From Plenodomus lindquistii (taxonomy: Eukaryota > Ascomycota > Dothideomycetes > Pleosporales > Leptosphaeriaceae): DNA of 64,000 nucleotides. Every line of letters starts with the position of its first letter. Position 1 is the first letter of the stretch. A program made the translations under genes and the position numbers. The notes beneath the pieces are model-generated. The model was not told the DNA's origin, made no database searches, and saw only the letters and a list, made by a program, of their open reading frames with translations. The stretch is from NCBI GenBank assembly GCA_025504975.1, contig JANUWI010000009.1:930001-994000 (forward strand). The letters run 5' to 3'. Positions 34,087-45,357 of the stretch are shown here, one piece after another.

Positions 34087-35464
34087 ATGAAAGGTGAGCA
34101 GCCAACACCACCCGGGCCTGTATTCCATGGCGGACTCGACTGACGCTCAAGACAGCCATCATTCTCGTCGGCGGCTTCGGCACCCGTCTGCGCCCTCTGG
34201 TGTGTTTTTCCTCACCTGCCCCTGCCCTTTGTACCCACCGCCCGTCTTCTGCGGCCCACGACGGGCCCCATGGTGCTCCCAAAAGCCACGACTAATGCCC
34301 GCGCCAGACACTCACATACCCCAAGCCGCTGGTCGAGTTCGCCAACAAGCCCATGATCCAGCACCAGATTGAGGCCCTTGCTGCGGCCGGTGTCACCGAT
34401 GTCGTCCTGGCTGTCAACTACCGCCCTGAAATCATGGCCGAGGCGCTCAAGACCGTACGTTTTCCACTCTCCTCCCCAGCCGCCGGGCAGAGCAGCAGCT
34501 AACGCCGCCGGCAGTACGAGAAGCAGTACAACGTCACAATCACCTTCTCCGTCGAGACCGAGCCCCTTGGCACCGCCGGCCCCCTCAAGCTCGCCGAGAA
34601 CATTCTGGGCAAGGACGAGACGCCCTTCTTCGTTCTCAATGCCGATGTCACCTGCGACTACCCCTTCAAGCAGCTCGCCGAGTTCCACAAGAACCACGGC
34701 GACGAGGGCACCATTGTCGTCACAAAGGTCGAGGAGCCCTCCAAATACGGTGTCGTGGTCCACAAGCCCGGATCCGCCTCGAAGATCGACCGCTTTGTTG
34801 AGAAGCCTGTCGAGTTTGTCGGTAACCGCATCAACGCTGGCATCTACATCCTCAACCCCAGTGTGCTCAAGCGCATAGAGCTGCGGCCTACGTCTATCGA
34901 ACAGGAGACCTTCCCTGCCATCGTCAAGGATGGCCTACTCCACTCCTTCGATCTCGATGGCTTCTGGATGGACGTGGGACAGCCAAAGGACTTTTTGTCT
35001 GGCACCTGTCTCTACCTATCTTCGCTTGCCCGCAAGAACTCGAAGCTTCTGACGCCCGCGTCGGAACCGTTTGTCTACGGCGGCAACGTTCTGATTGACC
35101 CGTCTGCTAAGATTGGAAAGAACTGCCGCATTGGCCCCAACGTCACCATTGGTCCCGACGTTGTTATTGGTGATGGTGTACGTCTGCAACGGTGTGTGCT
35201 TCTCAAAAATAGCCGCGTCAAGGACCACGCCTGGGTCAAATCCACCATCGTTGGCTGGAACAGTACCGTCGGCAAGTGGGCGCGCCTGGAGAACGTGACT
35301 GTTCTTGGCGACGATGTATCCATTGGTGATGAGGTCTATGTCAACGGTGGATCTGTTCTACCTCACAAGTCCATCAAGCAGAATGTGGACAGTAAGTTTG
35401 ATTCCCATCCTTCCTTGAACAATCTCAGCTGACACGTCCGCTAGCCCCCTCCATCATCATGTAA
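34087..35464 (+). CDS. mpg1: mannose-1-phosphate guanylyltransferase (GDP-mannose pyrophosphorylase)
   Basis: Makes GDP-mannose from mannose-1-phosphate and GTP for glycosylation and cell-wall mannan. Five exons: 34087-34093 (7 bases), 34156-34199, 34308-34454, 34515-35391 and 35445-35464 (20 bases); total exactly 364 residues, the usual fungal length. The nucleotidyltransferase signature GGFGTRLRPLTLTYPKPLVE is assembled from exons 1-3; further landmarks are FVLNADVTCDYPF, KYGVVV, FVEKP, NAGIYI and FWMDVGQPKDF. From about 250 a left-handed beta-helix of hexapeptide repeats follows (IGKNCRIGPNVTIGPDVVIG), ending SIIM, conserved in the family. The tiny first and last exons are easily missed by gene finders. 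Confidence 0.97.
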
Positions 35465-35751
35465 TCGTACCTACTGGTCGCAGGACTCGGTCGATTGCAG
35501 CTTATGCCTTTTAATCACCTCGTATTTTCTTGTATATTTTGCATGACACCTTCATATAGATTGATGGTGTTCACCTGGCGTCTTCATTTCGCTCTACATT
35601 GATTCTTGGGATCCTTAAAAGCGTTTAGAAAGGATTTGAACGTGTTGGCAGTAGAGTCATTTCGAGAGATGGTATTACACGAGGCATGTCACATGATGGA
35701 ACTGTCGAAGATGTGATAGCATGACACTAGTCGAATCCACAATTTCGACTA

Positions 35752-36167
35752 TCATATTGCAGTCGTCACGGAAGGTGCCTTTCCGGCCCGACGCTGTTCC
35801 TTCGCTCGTGGTTCTGTGGCCTTACACCTCTTGCAGTGAAATGTGGCAGTAATGTTGTTGTAACCCATTGTCTTACGTTGCGTCTTCTCAGGTGGTGGAG
35901 TACTGCGTAGCTTCCTGCTGCTGGTCTCGTCTGCATGGCCGGTGGTTCATGTTCGTCCTTGATTTCAACTACATCAAAAGAAATGCTGCGCTCACCGCAA
36001 ATTTTGCAGCTGAAACCGTACCGACAGTTATTACAGCTACATGTGTGATTCAGTCATAGCCAGTAGACACCGAAGCATATGTATCAGAGCAGCGCTGAGC
36101 TAGAGGCTTTGATCCCAACGCACCTTTGATCCGTTTGCACGGCTTCGTTTCTCTGGTCCTCAAGCAT
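35752..36167 (-). CDS. putative small Cys-rich protein, three exons
   Basis: Tentative gene found by reading splice sites. Exons 36167-36124, 36036-35996 and 35930-35752 (introns 87 and 65 bp, donors GTGCGT and GTGAGC, acceptors TGTAG and TGCAG) join in phase to 87 residues. The product would read MLEDQRNEAVQTDQ then SCNNCRYGFSCKICDET, a basic Pro-rich linker, and TMGYNNITATFHCKRCKAT with a Lys/Arg-rich tail. Three Cys pairs (CNNC, CKIC, CKRC) spaced by basic residues suggest a zinc-binding fold. The frame shifts between exons make the Cys pattern visible only after splicing, which argues against chance but does not prove a gene. An earlier in-frame ATG at 36221 would add 18 residues. It lies between the converging mpg1 and the GNAT gene. 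No family recognised. Confidence 0.42.
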
Positions 36168-36718
36168 AAGATCAATAGTCAGACTGAATTCAATGTGAGC
36201 TTTCCCAGCACACACACGCATAACTGCTAAGGGGATTGAAGGGATATAAAATCTCGAAGCTGTAAACAAGCACTTTTTACCAACGTCGGCGTAGACGATT
36301 CACAAGTCTGTGGGAAGTTGGAAACTCTCGATTTGTATGCTCCACCTAGACATTTAGATGTTGTTGATATTGAATTTGTGCAGTCTGGTTTGTCACAAGT
36401 CTTTGGCTACGTCGCGACTAGAGGATGTATTCCATGTATGCTCTTAACGGGCTTGTTTTATGTAGGAAGCTGCTTCGTACACACAATGCTTAAGTGGACC
36501 TAAGAACTCAAGATACAGTCCTACAGCCTGCCGCATCTCCCCCGTCCACGTAATAACCGAATGTCTCCTTCCGACCACGAGTGGTCCATATATATAACCT
36601 CCGCTGTTCTGCAAAGGTCGATCGCTTGAACAACGTGAACGGCCTCTGCACAATGTCGTGACTTGATGCTCAACAGCAAACGAACCGGCGTACTCAAAAA
36701 TTGCGCCTGAGAAACTTA
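36168..36718. other. intergenic region
   Basis: 551 bases downstream of the GNAT gene; nothing coding seen apart from the possible 5' extension of the small Cys-rich gene. Confidence 0.5.
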
Positions 36719-37477
36719 CTAGCTCATTGAGCGAGAGCGCACAGCTAACTGTTCAGCCTCGAAGTCAGGTTCTCGAATTAGAGCGACGAGTGTAAGACAT
36801 GATGACCCAAACATGCACTTCTCGAGCTCCTCCTTGGAAACAAACCTGTCCAATTTGCTGACGGTGCACGTTCCTACCTCTTCGAAACCCAACTTCTTGT
36901 ACATATTCATGACAGGATTGTCTCGCTCTGTGTTGAGGTATATCGGGCGGTGATGTTCATTCGCACAGCGAATCACCCAATCGACTAATTGGCTGGCCAT
37001 GCCACGTCTCCGGTGATCTGGATGTGTCGCCACGTTTTCCAAGACAACGTGTTCCTGCTGCCCTTGTAAGACTCGGTGCTTTAGGTCCCTTGAGCTTCGA
37101 GTGAATTCCATGATGACATCTTTGTTGCTGTCCTCCGGGAGGCAGTGTCTGTATGCTTCGTCCTCGAATTCAAGAAGCTCTTCCGTCTCCTCGACTGTTT
37201 GATAGGGCGTGGGAAGTGTGTCGGGGATAGTAATCGAGTACTGTACTACAGCCGTGATCCTGCTGGACTCGCTGTCCCGTGCTACCACGAAGAACGTCTG
37301 TGACTGCTGCTGTATTTGCTGTGCTATTGCAGGCGACATTGCAGTTGCTAATGCAACGGGACCGACATTTCCAAACTGGAGGCGCGTAAAAGGTGATGTC
37401 CAGGACTGAGCAAGCAGGGAAGCTATCGAGCCAGCATCGGTCGACTTTGCCTTGGACAGAGCCCATGTTGATTTCAT
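36719..37477 (-). CDS. GNAT-family N-acetyltransferase
   Basis: Single exon of 252 residues from the first real ATG at 37477. The acetyl-CoA-binding motif A is clear at about 155-180: VLENVATHPDHRRRGMASQLVDW (R-x-x-G-x-A core), followed by IYLNTERDNPVMNMYKKLGFEEVG, the motif B region with the usual Tyr-x-x-x-GF. The N-terminal half carries a Gln-rich patch (AQQIQQQSQ) and the first strands (FFVVARDSESSRITAVVQY). Fungal proteins of this kind acetylate small molecules or peptides; the acceptor cannot be told. Transcribed away from the methyltransferase group. Confidence 0.9.
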   Translation of the reverse strand: MKSTWALSKAKSTDAGSIASLLAQSWTSPFTRLQFGNVGPVALATAMSPAIAQQIQQQSQTFFVVARDSESSRITAVVQYSITIPDTLPTPYQTVEETEELLEFEDEAYRHCLPEDSNKDVIMEFTRSSRDLKHRVLQGQQEHVVLENVATHPDHRRRGMASQLVDWVIRCANEHHRPIYLNTERDNPVMNMYKKLGFEEVGTCTVSKLDRFVSKEELEKCMFGSSCLTLVALIREPDFEAEQLAVRSRSMS

Positions 37478-38316
37478 GATCAAGTCGAGGCGAGAAATGT
37501 GGTCGTTGTCAAGCACTCAAGTTCGCTTCGGTACCCAGGTACCTAACCGAGCTGCTACCTAATCAGTTAGTGTCCCCTGCCTTCGCTGCAGACCAACCGT
37601 TCTCAAGTCACCTAACTGGATGTACATAGCTTGAATAATCACAGCTGCGACATTCTTCGGTGTCTATCTGTAGTAAACGGTCCTATCTTGCAGTGTTTGG
37701 AACGCCTTCCAGTTGTATCAACAGAGCATCTTGCGTCAAACGAAGAAATACGCTTCTGACCAGGTTTCTTCTTGTGCAAAAAAAAGGGGGGCTTCAGATT
37801 GTTTGTTGCAGGTGCACCTTGCGACAAATACGGTCCTTTCAACACGTTCGTCACTCACTGAAGTCTTCAACACTGATGGCATGCTGGCTCATTGGATATT
37901 CTCGAATACACTGGGTCCCACCCATGCTCTTTGATGTCATCAACGGCGTTGCAAATCGCTCAAGCTTTACTATGCAGCCCACGGTTGTAGCTGAGATCTC
38001 TAGTTTTCGGCTCGCTGCTATCGTAATGAGCGTCTTGGTCATAGGATAGTCTGGTGAACACCTCATGGGTGTAATCTCTATGCTGGTGGATAATAAGGAA
38101 GCGGTAGCATCCAAAGCATAAAGATCAAAATTGCAATTACTTCATGCGCCAAACGTACGCCTGCTCATCGGGGTCATTCGACAATCTGCGGCTCGCACGG
38201 TACAGTGTCGTCACTCGCAGTGTGTTTGCTGCGATCGGCGGAATACAGTGCATGAATAGCGGTACCAATTGATGGCCACGCGGCGGTTTTCTCTCCGAAG
38301 GGAACTCCTGTGCTGT
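37478..38316. other. intergenic region
   Basis: 839 bases between the GNAT start and the 3' end of the methyltransferase (both - strand). No supported gene. Confidence 0.55.
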
Positions 38317-39532
38317 TCAGATCGCGCCTTGTGATTGCTTGCCAGGATGTCTTGCGACAACAATGACACCTCTGACAATTCCAGTCCGACCCCACCAAGC
38401 AAACATTTTTTTAGCGACACCGAGAGCCCCAAGACCGAGTCCCAACACTGCTAATCGCCTATCTTGCCCGTCCAGAAAGTTAGACAGGGGTGTAAAGACA
38501 TGCTCAGACACGTCTGTGATCGAGATGTCGCTTGACTGATAACCGATCTCTACGAGTTTGGCGCGATACTCCAGGGGTGTTGTAAAGTTGGCCCACGGGG
38601 CTTTCATGAATGCGGTTAAGACTCGGAGTTTGAATCTTTCAAAGGGTGTAGCATTAGGAGAGATGCAGAGATCAAATGCCATGAAAGAAGCGTTGAGATC
38701 TTGGTGAATGTATTTGATCAAGTGCCATCGTGATGGAGCGAAGTGGTAGGCAGTATCGAGTGCGAGAACCCAGTGTTCTGATGTCTCGGTCTTTGAACGC
38801 TGTATGCTGTTTTGCAGCTGCATATCCCACGACTCGGGCTTCGCGGCGTCAGCACAGAAGAGAAGCGTTTTTCGGTTTTGTAGCTCTGCTAATCGTTCAG
38901 AGGCGTACTGGGCCTGTGTACGGTCGTTCGTGATCCCAATGTATTGATCAAACTCGACACAGTGCTCTCGATTATCCCACCAGGTCCCATCTGAAGGCCT
39001 CAGAGGTGCATCGCTCATAAGGTAGATACTTTGGTCGCCGCACCCAACACCAAGGTCGATCAAGCATTTGGTACGTCGAAGGCCTTTCTCTTTCTCCGTC
39101 TTGTCTAATTTTCGACTGAGCCCTGCCTCAGCTAGAATAGCCGTCAAGAGATCTCGGCAGGCAATGCTCAATGATGTCGACGCTGTCGGTTCTTTCCAGT
39201 AACCCTTATATATCGTGAGATGACGCATGTCCATCGCATCGAAGAGGACATACCATATTCATCCACATGGGTGTCTGAGTTTGTAGATGCAGCCTACCAT
39301 GTTGCAAGCCATACATTGTGCCGTTTTTGCTGCTTCTCGACCGATTCAAAACAGCCGGTACCAGAAGGTGTGATGCAATGGCTATGAGGCAGGAACGAAT
39401 TGCGCCACCTTTTGAGACCTTCAAGTTGTAGATGACAACTCTGGAGAACGGTTCTGGGCCGTAAACGAAGCTACCAATAACGGAGACAAGAAAGAGAGTA
39501 CCCAGCAAATAGGACAGAGGAAGGAGCGCCAT
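38317..39532 (-). CDS. membrane-anchored SAM-dependent methyltransferase
   Basis: Two exons, 39532-39254 and 39204-38317, 49-bp intron (GTATGT donor), 388 residues. An N-terminal hydrophobic segment (LLPLSYLLGTLFLVSVIGSFVYG) suggests membrane attachment. The join gives PMWMNMGYWKEP, the W-x-N-x-GYW stretch seen before motif I in several small-molecule methyltransferases. Motif I is CLIDLGVGCGDQSIYL; YIGITNDRTQAQYASERL fits the next beta-alpha unit, with TLLFCADAAKPESWD and WVLALDTAYHFAPSRWHL as later motifs. Acceptor substrate is unknown; a lipid-like or hydrophobic acceptor is plausible from the anchor. It lies 211 bases downstream of the FAD oxidoreductase on the same strand. Confidence 0.88.
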
Positions 39533-39743
39533 CTTGGCGTTGCTTGTTGACTATTCTTCGATGGCAAGGTCGAAAGGTGGTTTCACTTGCGACTAACATA
39601 AGCGAGCCTTGCACTAGAGACTGCAGGGTTCTTGACAGGCTGGATCTCCACCACTAGTGTATACGACATATCATCCTAGATCATGGAGCACGAAATACTG
39701 GCTTTTTGTTGTTCACACAGAGTATCTAAACTGGAAGATCTGA

Positions 39744-41176
39744 TCAACATGACTTCCAAGGTATCTCGACTCCAAGAGCATGCGCAACCCGCATGGCAGA
39801 CACGACGCAGCCTTCCAGGAGTACCATGCCATCCCAACACCAGCCACCAGTAAGCCAAACATTGTTGTCGCCATTGTTCCAGAGCGGCACAGATTTGTCG
39901 ATGGAGTGCTTTGGCATGCTACTCCTAAATATGGCATTAACCAAGCGCTGACTCTCGGGGCTCCTGAGGACGCGAGTGAACTTGGAGGCGTGAATGACAC
40001 GAGCAGAATCGATAGGAGAGAAGGGACAAGTCGTCACGATGGCGCCACAGGGCTGGACATGGTGAGATTCAGTCTTGCGTATGGCATCTGTGGATGTATG
40101 CAAATGTATGAGCTGTGTCTCTGGCCGTCCGGTGCGGCTGGGATTTGCGTGGCCTAACACGCTCTTGTCAGTGTGTACGACACTTTCGACGACTGCCGTA
40201 GGTATCTTGGACATGTGATGCTGCAGAGGCTGGAAGATATCGCCAACGATGTTAGGAGCCACAGCCAGGACAACGCTGTCGAAGTATTCGGTATGCGTGC
40301 TTCGCCCAACACCGCTACCCTGCGTCCAGGATAGCTTGACGCCTTTCTCACACGGCTCAACGGCGGTGACGGTGGCGTTGAGCTCAGAGGGGATGCCCTG
40401 CGCAAGACGGCTCTGCACCTGGCTTACGCCCTGGGAAACGCAGAAATGGGGGGCGCCATTTGTTCCTCGCTTGTAGTCGATGATGTCGCTGGCGGGAAAG
40501 CCCAGCAGCGCGGTGTGTGGGCAGGTAGTGACGCTCGACATGAGGGGCAGCAGGTAGCTGGCAACGAAGTGCTGGGGCACATGCGTCCTGGCCAGGAACT
40601 GCTGAAGCGTCTCTCCAGCGCGGCAGGGCACCAGCAAGCAGCATAACAGGAACCAGATGTAGCTGACCACCAGGTAGGCCAGCTCAATGGCATATCGGAG
40701 GCGGCCTACGGTGGCCGGGCGGGGCGCGAGCTGGTGCAAGTTGGAGGCATGGGTGAAGTACGACGTGTCGCGCGGGCCACTGGTGCTGGTGCTGGTGCTG
40801 CTGGTCGTTGTAGCAAAGTCGAAGAGAAAGGGCTGCGAGTGGTAGCGGATGCCCAGGTAGTCGTAGAGCGCTCGCAGGTTGGCGTAGTAGCCGCCCGCAA
40901 AGGCGCGCATGGGCAGGTCGACGCGGTCCGACGACGCCGTGGCGGCATTGGGAATCGAGACCGAGGCCGCATCGAGCGAGAAGGTGTTACCCTGGCGAGT
41001 CGAGTAAGCTTATGTGTGGTGTGGCCAGGCCAGGGCTTGGCTGCACATACCGACTCGAATATCTTCACGTCGTACCGCTGGCGGGCATCGCGGGCGAGCA
41101 GGTGGGCGCTCAGCAGCCCCGCAAGCCCCGACCCGACCACAGCAACGCGCTCGCGCGGTGTGTGAGGCGCAGACAT
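39744..41176 (-). CDS. FAD/NAD(P)-binding oxidoreductase, amine-oxidase-like
   Basis: Two exons, 41176-41051 and 40991-39744, 59-bp intron, 457 residues. The N-terminal dinucleotide-binding motif VAVVGSGLAGLLSAHLLA (GxGxxG) is followed by an acidic FES end of the second strand, where the intron lies. The segment RVDLPMRAFAGGYYANLRALYDYLGI resembles the predicted NAD/FAD-binding proteins of the COG2907 type. A strongly hydrophobic stretch (LAYLVVSYIWFLLCCLLVPC) near 165-185 suggests membrane association. The C-terminal FAD motif is NNVWLTGGWCWDGMVLLEGCVVSA. In bacteria such proteins commonly sit beside cyclopropane-fatty-acid-synthase-type methyltransferases; here the neighbour is a different methyltransferase. 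Reaction unknown. Confidence 0.85.
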
Positions 41177-41590
41177 GGCGTGGACGTCTATCGCAGGCAG
41201 GCGGTCGCAGCAGCCACTGCACTTTGTACGTTATGGTTGCGAGGACGGGCACACCATCTCCCTCGGCGTCGCGCGCGAGCAGCGAGGAACTATAGCCCGC
41301 GGAGCGCTGCACAAAACAGGAAATGAAGGCCTCTGCACAAGCGACATCAACATTACTAACAACAACAGGCTGGCCAGCTCCCCCGGAACTGGGAGGTAGC
41401 TGTATCCTGACCGGGTAACAAGGCCATCAGCCGCCGTGATTGGGTCGTCCTCTGGATAACTTAGCATCATGTCAGATCGTACCTGCCAAGTCATGCACCG
41501 CACGCAGTAGCACCACCCCAACGCCACCCACATCGTCTTGTCCCAGGCTGCTCGTCCTGAATCAATGCCAACACCTGTCTCCGATACAAC
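41177..41590. promoter_or_regulatory. 414-bp bidirectional promoter region
   Basis: Separates the FAD oxidoreductase (-) and the flavin monooxygenase (+), whose ATGs face away from each other. No coding content; a shared control of the two flavoenzymes is inferred from the short divergent spacing. Confidence 0.6.
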
Positions 41591-43611
41591 ATGGCCGACA
41601 AGCTGGCCCCCGCGATGCGTGTTGCTGTCATTGGTGCTGGGTACGTCACATGTCCATTGCTACCCGGCACCCATCCACCTACCTGCAGGGCTAGGCATCT
41701 GGGGCCACTGCTCACAACTAACATCCCCAGAGCCCAGGTGGACTAGTTACGCTCAAGACGTTGCTCGAAGCTTCTACGCCAGAACGACCCATCGAAGCAG
41801 TCTTGTTCGAGGCGTGAGTTGGCACTCATTTTCGCCCCTCCAGGTCTTTTCCTGACCAACATTAGTGAAGACGATGTGGGAGGAACCTTCCATTATCGAT
41901 CATATCAGAACGCCGAGTTAGTCTCCTCCAAGCAGCTCACGACTTTCTCAGACCATCGCTTCCCTGCCTCTGCTCCAGACCACATCTCGCTTCCACAATA
42001 CGTAGACTATCTACGTTCCTACGTGAAGCGATTCAAACTAGAGACTTTTCTTAACTTCAACTGCCGTGTGACGCGCATCGAACCAATCGACAAAACTCCA
42101 AACCAGCAATGGAAACATCGCGTCAAGTATACAGATGCCCAGAATCAACAGAGCCAGCAATTTTATGACTGCTCACATGTAGCCATTTGCACGGGTCTGC
42201 ATGTAGAACCCAACATTCCGACGATTCCCGGTATTGAAAACATCAATGGGGAAGTCTTTCACTCATCAAAATATAAGGAAAGGTCTCAGCTCACCGGTCG
42301 AGATGTCCTTGTCATGGGCTGCGGGGAGACAGCCATGGGTATGTCAAATCATTGATGGTTTACCATGACACTGAAGCTAACTATGACTCCCACACATAGA
42401 CGTAGTATATGAAGCGATCAAGGCCGACGCCAAGTCGGTGACCATGTGCTTTAGAACCGGCTTCCTATCCTTCCCAAAGGCCCTGTCACGCTTCAAGGTC
42501 TTTGGCAAACAATTCAAGGGTGGCCTGCCCATCGATGGTCTCATCACTAATCTCTTCGAAACTGCATACGTCCATCATGCTATCGCCGCCAGCCGCTTTC
42601 GCTGGTTCATATCCGACTTCGTCATCAAGCGCGTTCTTTGGTTCCTCACTGGCACCCAGGCTGGGATGAACCAACACGTTGGCGCATTGCCACAAGATCG
42701 GTTGGGCCGAGCATTCGTCTTTTTGAACAAGAGCAGTAAAGCGATGCCGTACCTCAATAGGCCTTACCAAGAGCGGCATCCTCTAGCGTTCATGGGGAAC
42801 GGATACGTGGATCCACCAGAAGATGCAGAGTCGAAACGATGGATCGACACATGCACGTTTCCTCGAGAAATCGACAGTACAGGCAGAGTCATCTTTGAGG
42901 AAAGACCTGATCGCAAAGACTGGAGACGTATGCGTGACACTGTTGTGCGACCAAACTGCGTGGTCTACTGTACGGGCTACAAGCAATCATTCTCTTACTT
43001 GGCGCCCACATATCCCACGGCCGCTGATGCCGTCGTCAGAAACATCATCGCACCAGATGAGCCTAGTGTTGCATTTGTCGGGTTCGTGCGGCCTGGTGTC
43101 GGAGCCATACCACCCATTGCTGAACAGCAAGCAATGTGGTGGACAGCACTCATCACAGGTCGCATGGCTATTCCTACAGATCCGCCACATTATCATCTGT
43201 TGGCGAAGGAGAGCTCCCGCATCAAGTATGGCGTCGACCACAGCGCATACATGAGCACTTTAGCAAAAGACTTTGGCGGCGCGCCTGGGCTTGTTGAGCT
43301 TTACAAGACTCATGGACTCAAGGTGCTTTTGGTGTATAGCTTTGGAGCAAGCTTTGTCACTTTCTACCGTCTTCTAGGCCCGTTCAAGTCCGAGTCTGCT
43401 CCCGGTATCGCCAAGACAGAGCTTGCGGAGACCATTACGCGCAGGGGGATATTGGGAAATCTGTTTTTCGGGGTAAGTCTTTTTTTTTTCTTAGCAAGTT
43501 TCCAAATCTCGTAGTAGCATGCCTACTAACCATACACAGATAATACCGATGATCTTCTACGGCATTCTTAATCTTGCCGCATGGACATTGGAGCTTGTAG
43601 GGGTTATTTGA
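41591..43611 (+). CDS. flavin-containing monooxygenase
   Basis: NADPH-dependent FAD monooxygenase, probably oxidising N or S atoms or ketones. Five exons: 41591-41640, 41733-41813, 41866-42338, 42400-43472 and 43540-43611; all phases agree, giving 582 residues. FAD motif VAVIGAGPGGLVTLKTLLEA is joined over intron 1; VGGTFHYRSY follows. The FMO identifying stretch EVFHSSKYKE (F-x5-HS-x-x-Y type) and the NADPH Rossmann motif VLVMGCGETAMDVVYEA (joined over intron 3) are present. CVVYCTGYKQSF matches the CTGY motif. The last exon adds IIPMIFYGILNLAAWTLELV, a likely C-terminal membrane anchor. Physical linkage to another flavoenzyme and a methyltransferase suggests a common pathway. Confidence 0.93.
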
Positions 43612-44074
43612 TATAAGACAGTATTAAGCGCGTTGAACGCAAGGCCTCTAGAGTGCATTCTTGAGCCCTATAGCTTAATAAAGAACTTATGCCTTCTGAA
43701 AATTAATTGACCATGTAGAATAACATTCTTTTGTGAGCTTAGGTCTTGTTTTCTACTTAATCATAGCTCTAGATTTATAAAGCTATAATTAGCTGGTAAG
43801 TATAAGTAGCTGATGATATATAAAAGATAATTTTTTTTATAGTCACTAAGGGACATCTTGTCAGGTCGCAGGCTAATCCCCACTGCGGCAAGCAACCTCA
43901 AAAAGAGTACAATAAACCAAAAATGTATTGATGGTGGAATGGATCGTACATGTACGGCTTGGACACGCGCCCTATAGGCCTACGCTTACCCCGTGGGAAC
44001 CGAGCCTTACATATCTCAGATGCGCGCGCGTGGCGCTATTTTGCTCGCGACAGAAAGGAAATTGAATTGAAAGA
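43612..44074. other. AT-rich intergenic patch
   Basis: 463 bases between converging genes. The part at about 43660-43860 is strikingly A+T-rich with many TA steps (TTATAAAGCTATAATTAGC), unlike the balanced surroundings; then a GC-richer part to 44040. No coding content. It may be a repeat-induced-point-mutated relic; that is inference. Confidence 0.55.
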
Positions 44075-44978
44075 CTAGAAGATGCTATTAACTATATTCG
44101 AGCCGATAGTAGCTAGAATCCAAGTTAGTTTGCAAAGTCTACTTGACAGTTCAGGGGTAAACGATGACAAGAACAAGTGAATAGAAAACAACGTACCTCC
44201 GGCACCAAAAATCGCCGCGTTGCCAAGCTTGCCTGCTACTGCAGCGGGAGTTAGTCCATGGTCTCGACTGTGTGGCTTGAGGTGTGAGAACTTACCCTTC
44301 TTGCCATGTTTCTCCACCTTACTCGGCTCGTGTGGAGGCTGCTGCGCACCGCTTGCAACATCAAGCGGCATGTTTCCATAGTTGCTGGGAACCGGCGCTG
44401 AAGACACGCCAGCAGGCACCATGGCCTTCTCTTCTTTGCGTACGTAGCTAGCAGGAAAGATACCCTCCATGCCAGTGCGCTCGTTGCGTCCCTTCCACCA
44501 CTCGTTGTTCATGTACTCTGAAACAGTGATCTTGTCGTTAGGCATGAGCGCAAGGTCACCAGCGTCCTGCGCATTGTACTGGTACATGGCCGAAGCGTAT
44601 GCGAGCACAGGGGGCCCAACAGGAGTCGCAGGGACAGAGGGATAGGCGGGCGGAGGAACATTGACAGTGTTGTCAGCGTAGTAGCCGATGTTGCTGGACT
44701 TGTTCTCCGGCGGCGGTGTAGGCTCGCTCTTGATGTTCATCTGAGAGAGCTGTTGTGTGGGTACGGCGGGAAGCGCGCGGCTGTTCTCAGCAGAGGCGGG
44801 GAGTTGTGACAAGAACGCATCGTGTTGTACCGAGCTGATGACGTTTGATTCAACGAGGAATTGGAGGTTCTTGCCCAAGGTCAGAAATGCCAGTAAAGGG
44901 GACATGTGGAGCGGACTTTACGTTTCTGATATCGCCGAGCGACCGATTGATCATCGCGTTTCTGAACGAGTCGGCCAT
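44075..44978 (-). CDS. SH3-domain adaptor, LSB1/PIN3-like
   Basis: Small adaptor expected to bind Las17/WASP-type proline motifs at actin patches. Four exons: 44978-44922, 44869-44296, 44238-44197 and 44112-44075 (introns 52, 57 and 84 bp), 236 residues. The N-terminus MADSFRNAMINRSLGDIRN, joined to NLQFLVESNVIS, is the conserved start of the Lsb1/Pin3 group. The SH3 domain spans about 108-167: VLAYASAMYQYNAQDAGDLAL, WWKGRN and GIFPASYV. A His/Lys-rich stretch and a conserved C-terminal tail follow (VAGKLGNAAIFGAGATIGSNIVNSIF when spliced; 26 residues, given here in two parts: VAGKLGNAAIFGAG and ATIGSNIVNSIF). Confidence 0.92.
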
Positions 44979-45357
44979 GACGAAGATTTGCTTTATTGTT
45001 GTGTTGGTGGTATGTTCACGGGAGTCAAAATGTGCATGGAGAAATGTCTAATAGGTGTTCTGTTTCTTGGTGGAGGATGAGGTGAGAAGTGCTCGCGGTT
45101 TCGGACGTGGATCCTTTGAGCGGCGCAGCGCGTGAGCGAGTTAGCGGCCCCCGTCGTGTCGGCACTGGGCAGGGCTACGCCGCTGGGGCTGTGCAATCAT
45201 TGATTTCGCCGGTACCACACTTCAAGTTCCAGCACGTGATACATGACACAATGTAGACATATATTCATTCCAGTTCATAATAGACTAGTATGGTAATGGT
45301 AGTCGCAGGACGCGTAGAGTAGAACTATAGGCGCGTCGCCGATCTGCTCTTTGATGG
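44979..45357. other. intergenic region upstream of SH3 gene
   Basis: 379 bases of SH3-gene promoter and SDR 3' flank; nothing else seen. Confidence 0.6.

Noticed and set aside
37478..37516. 13-codon upstream extension of the GNAT frame
   Set aside because: Begins with a non-ATG codon; ATG 37477 is the first usable start.
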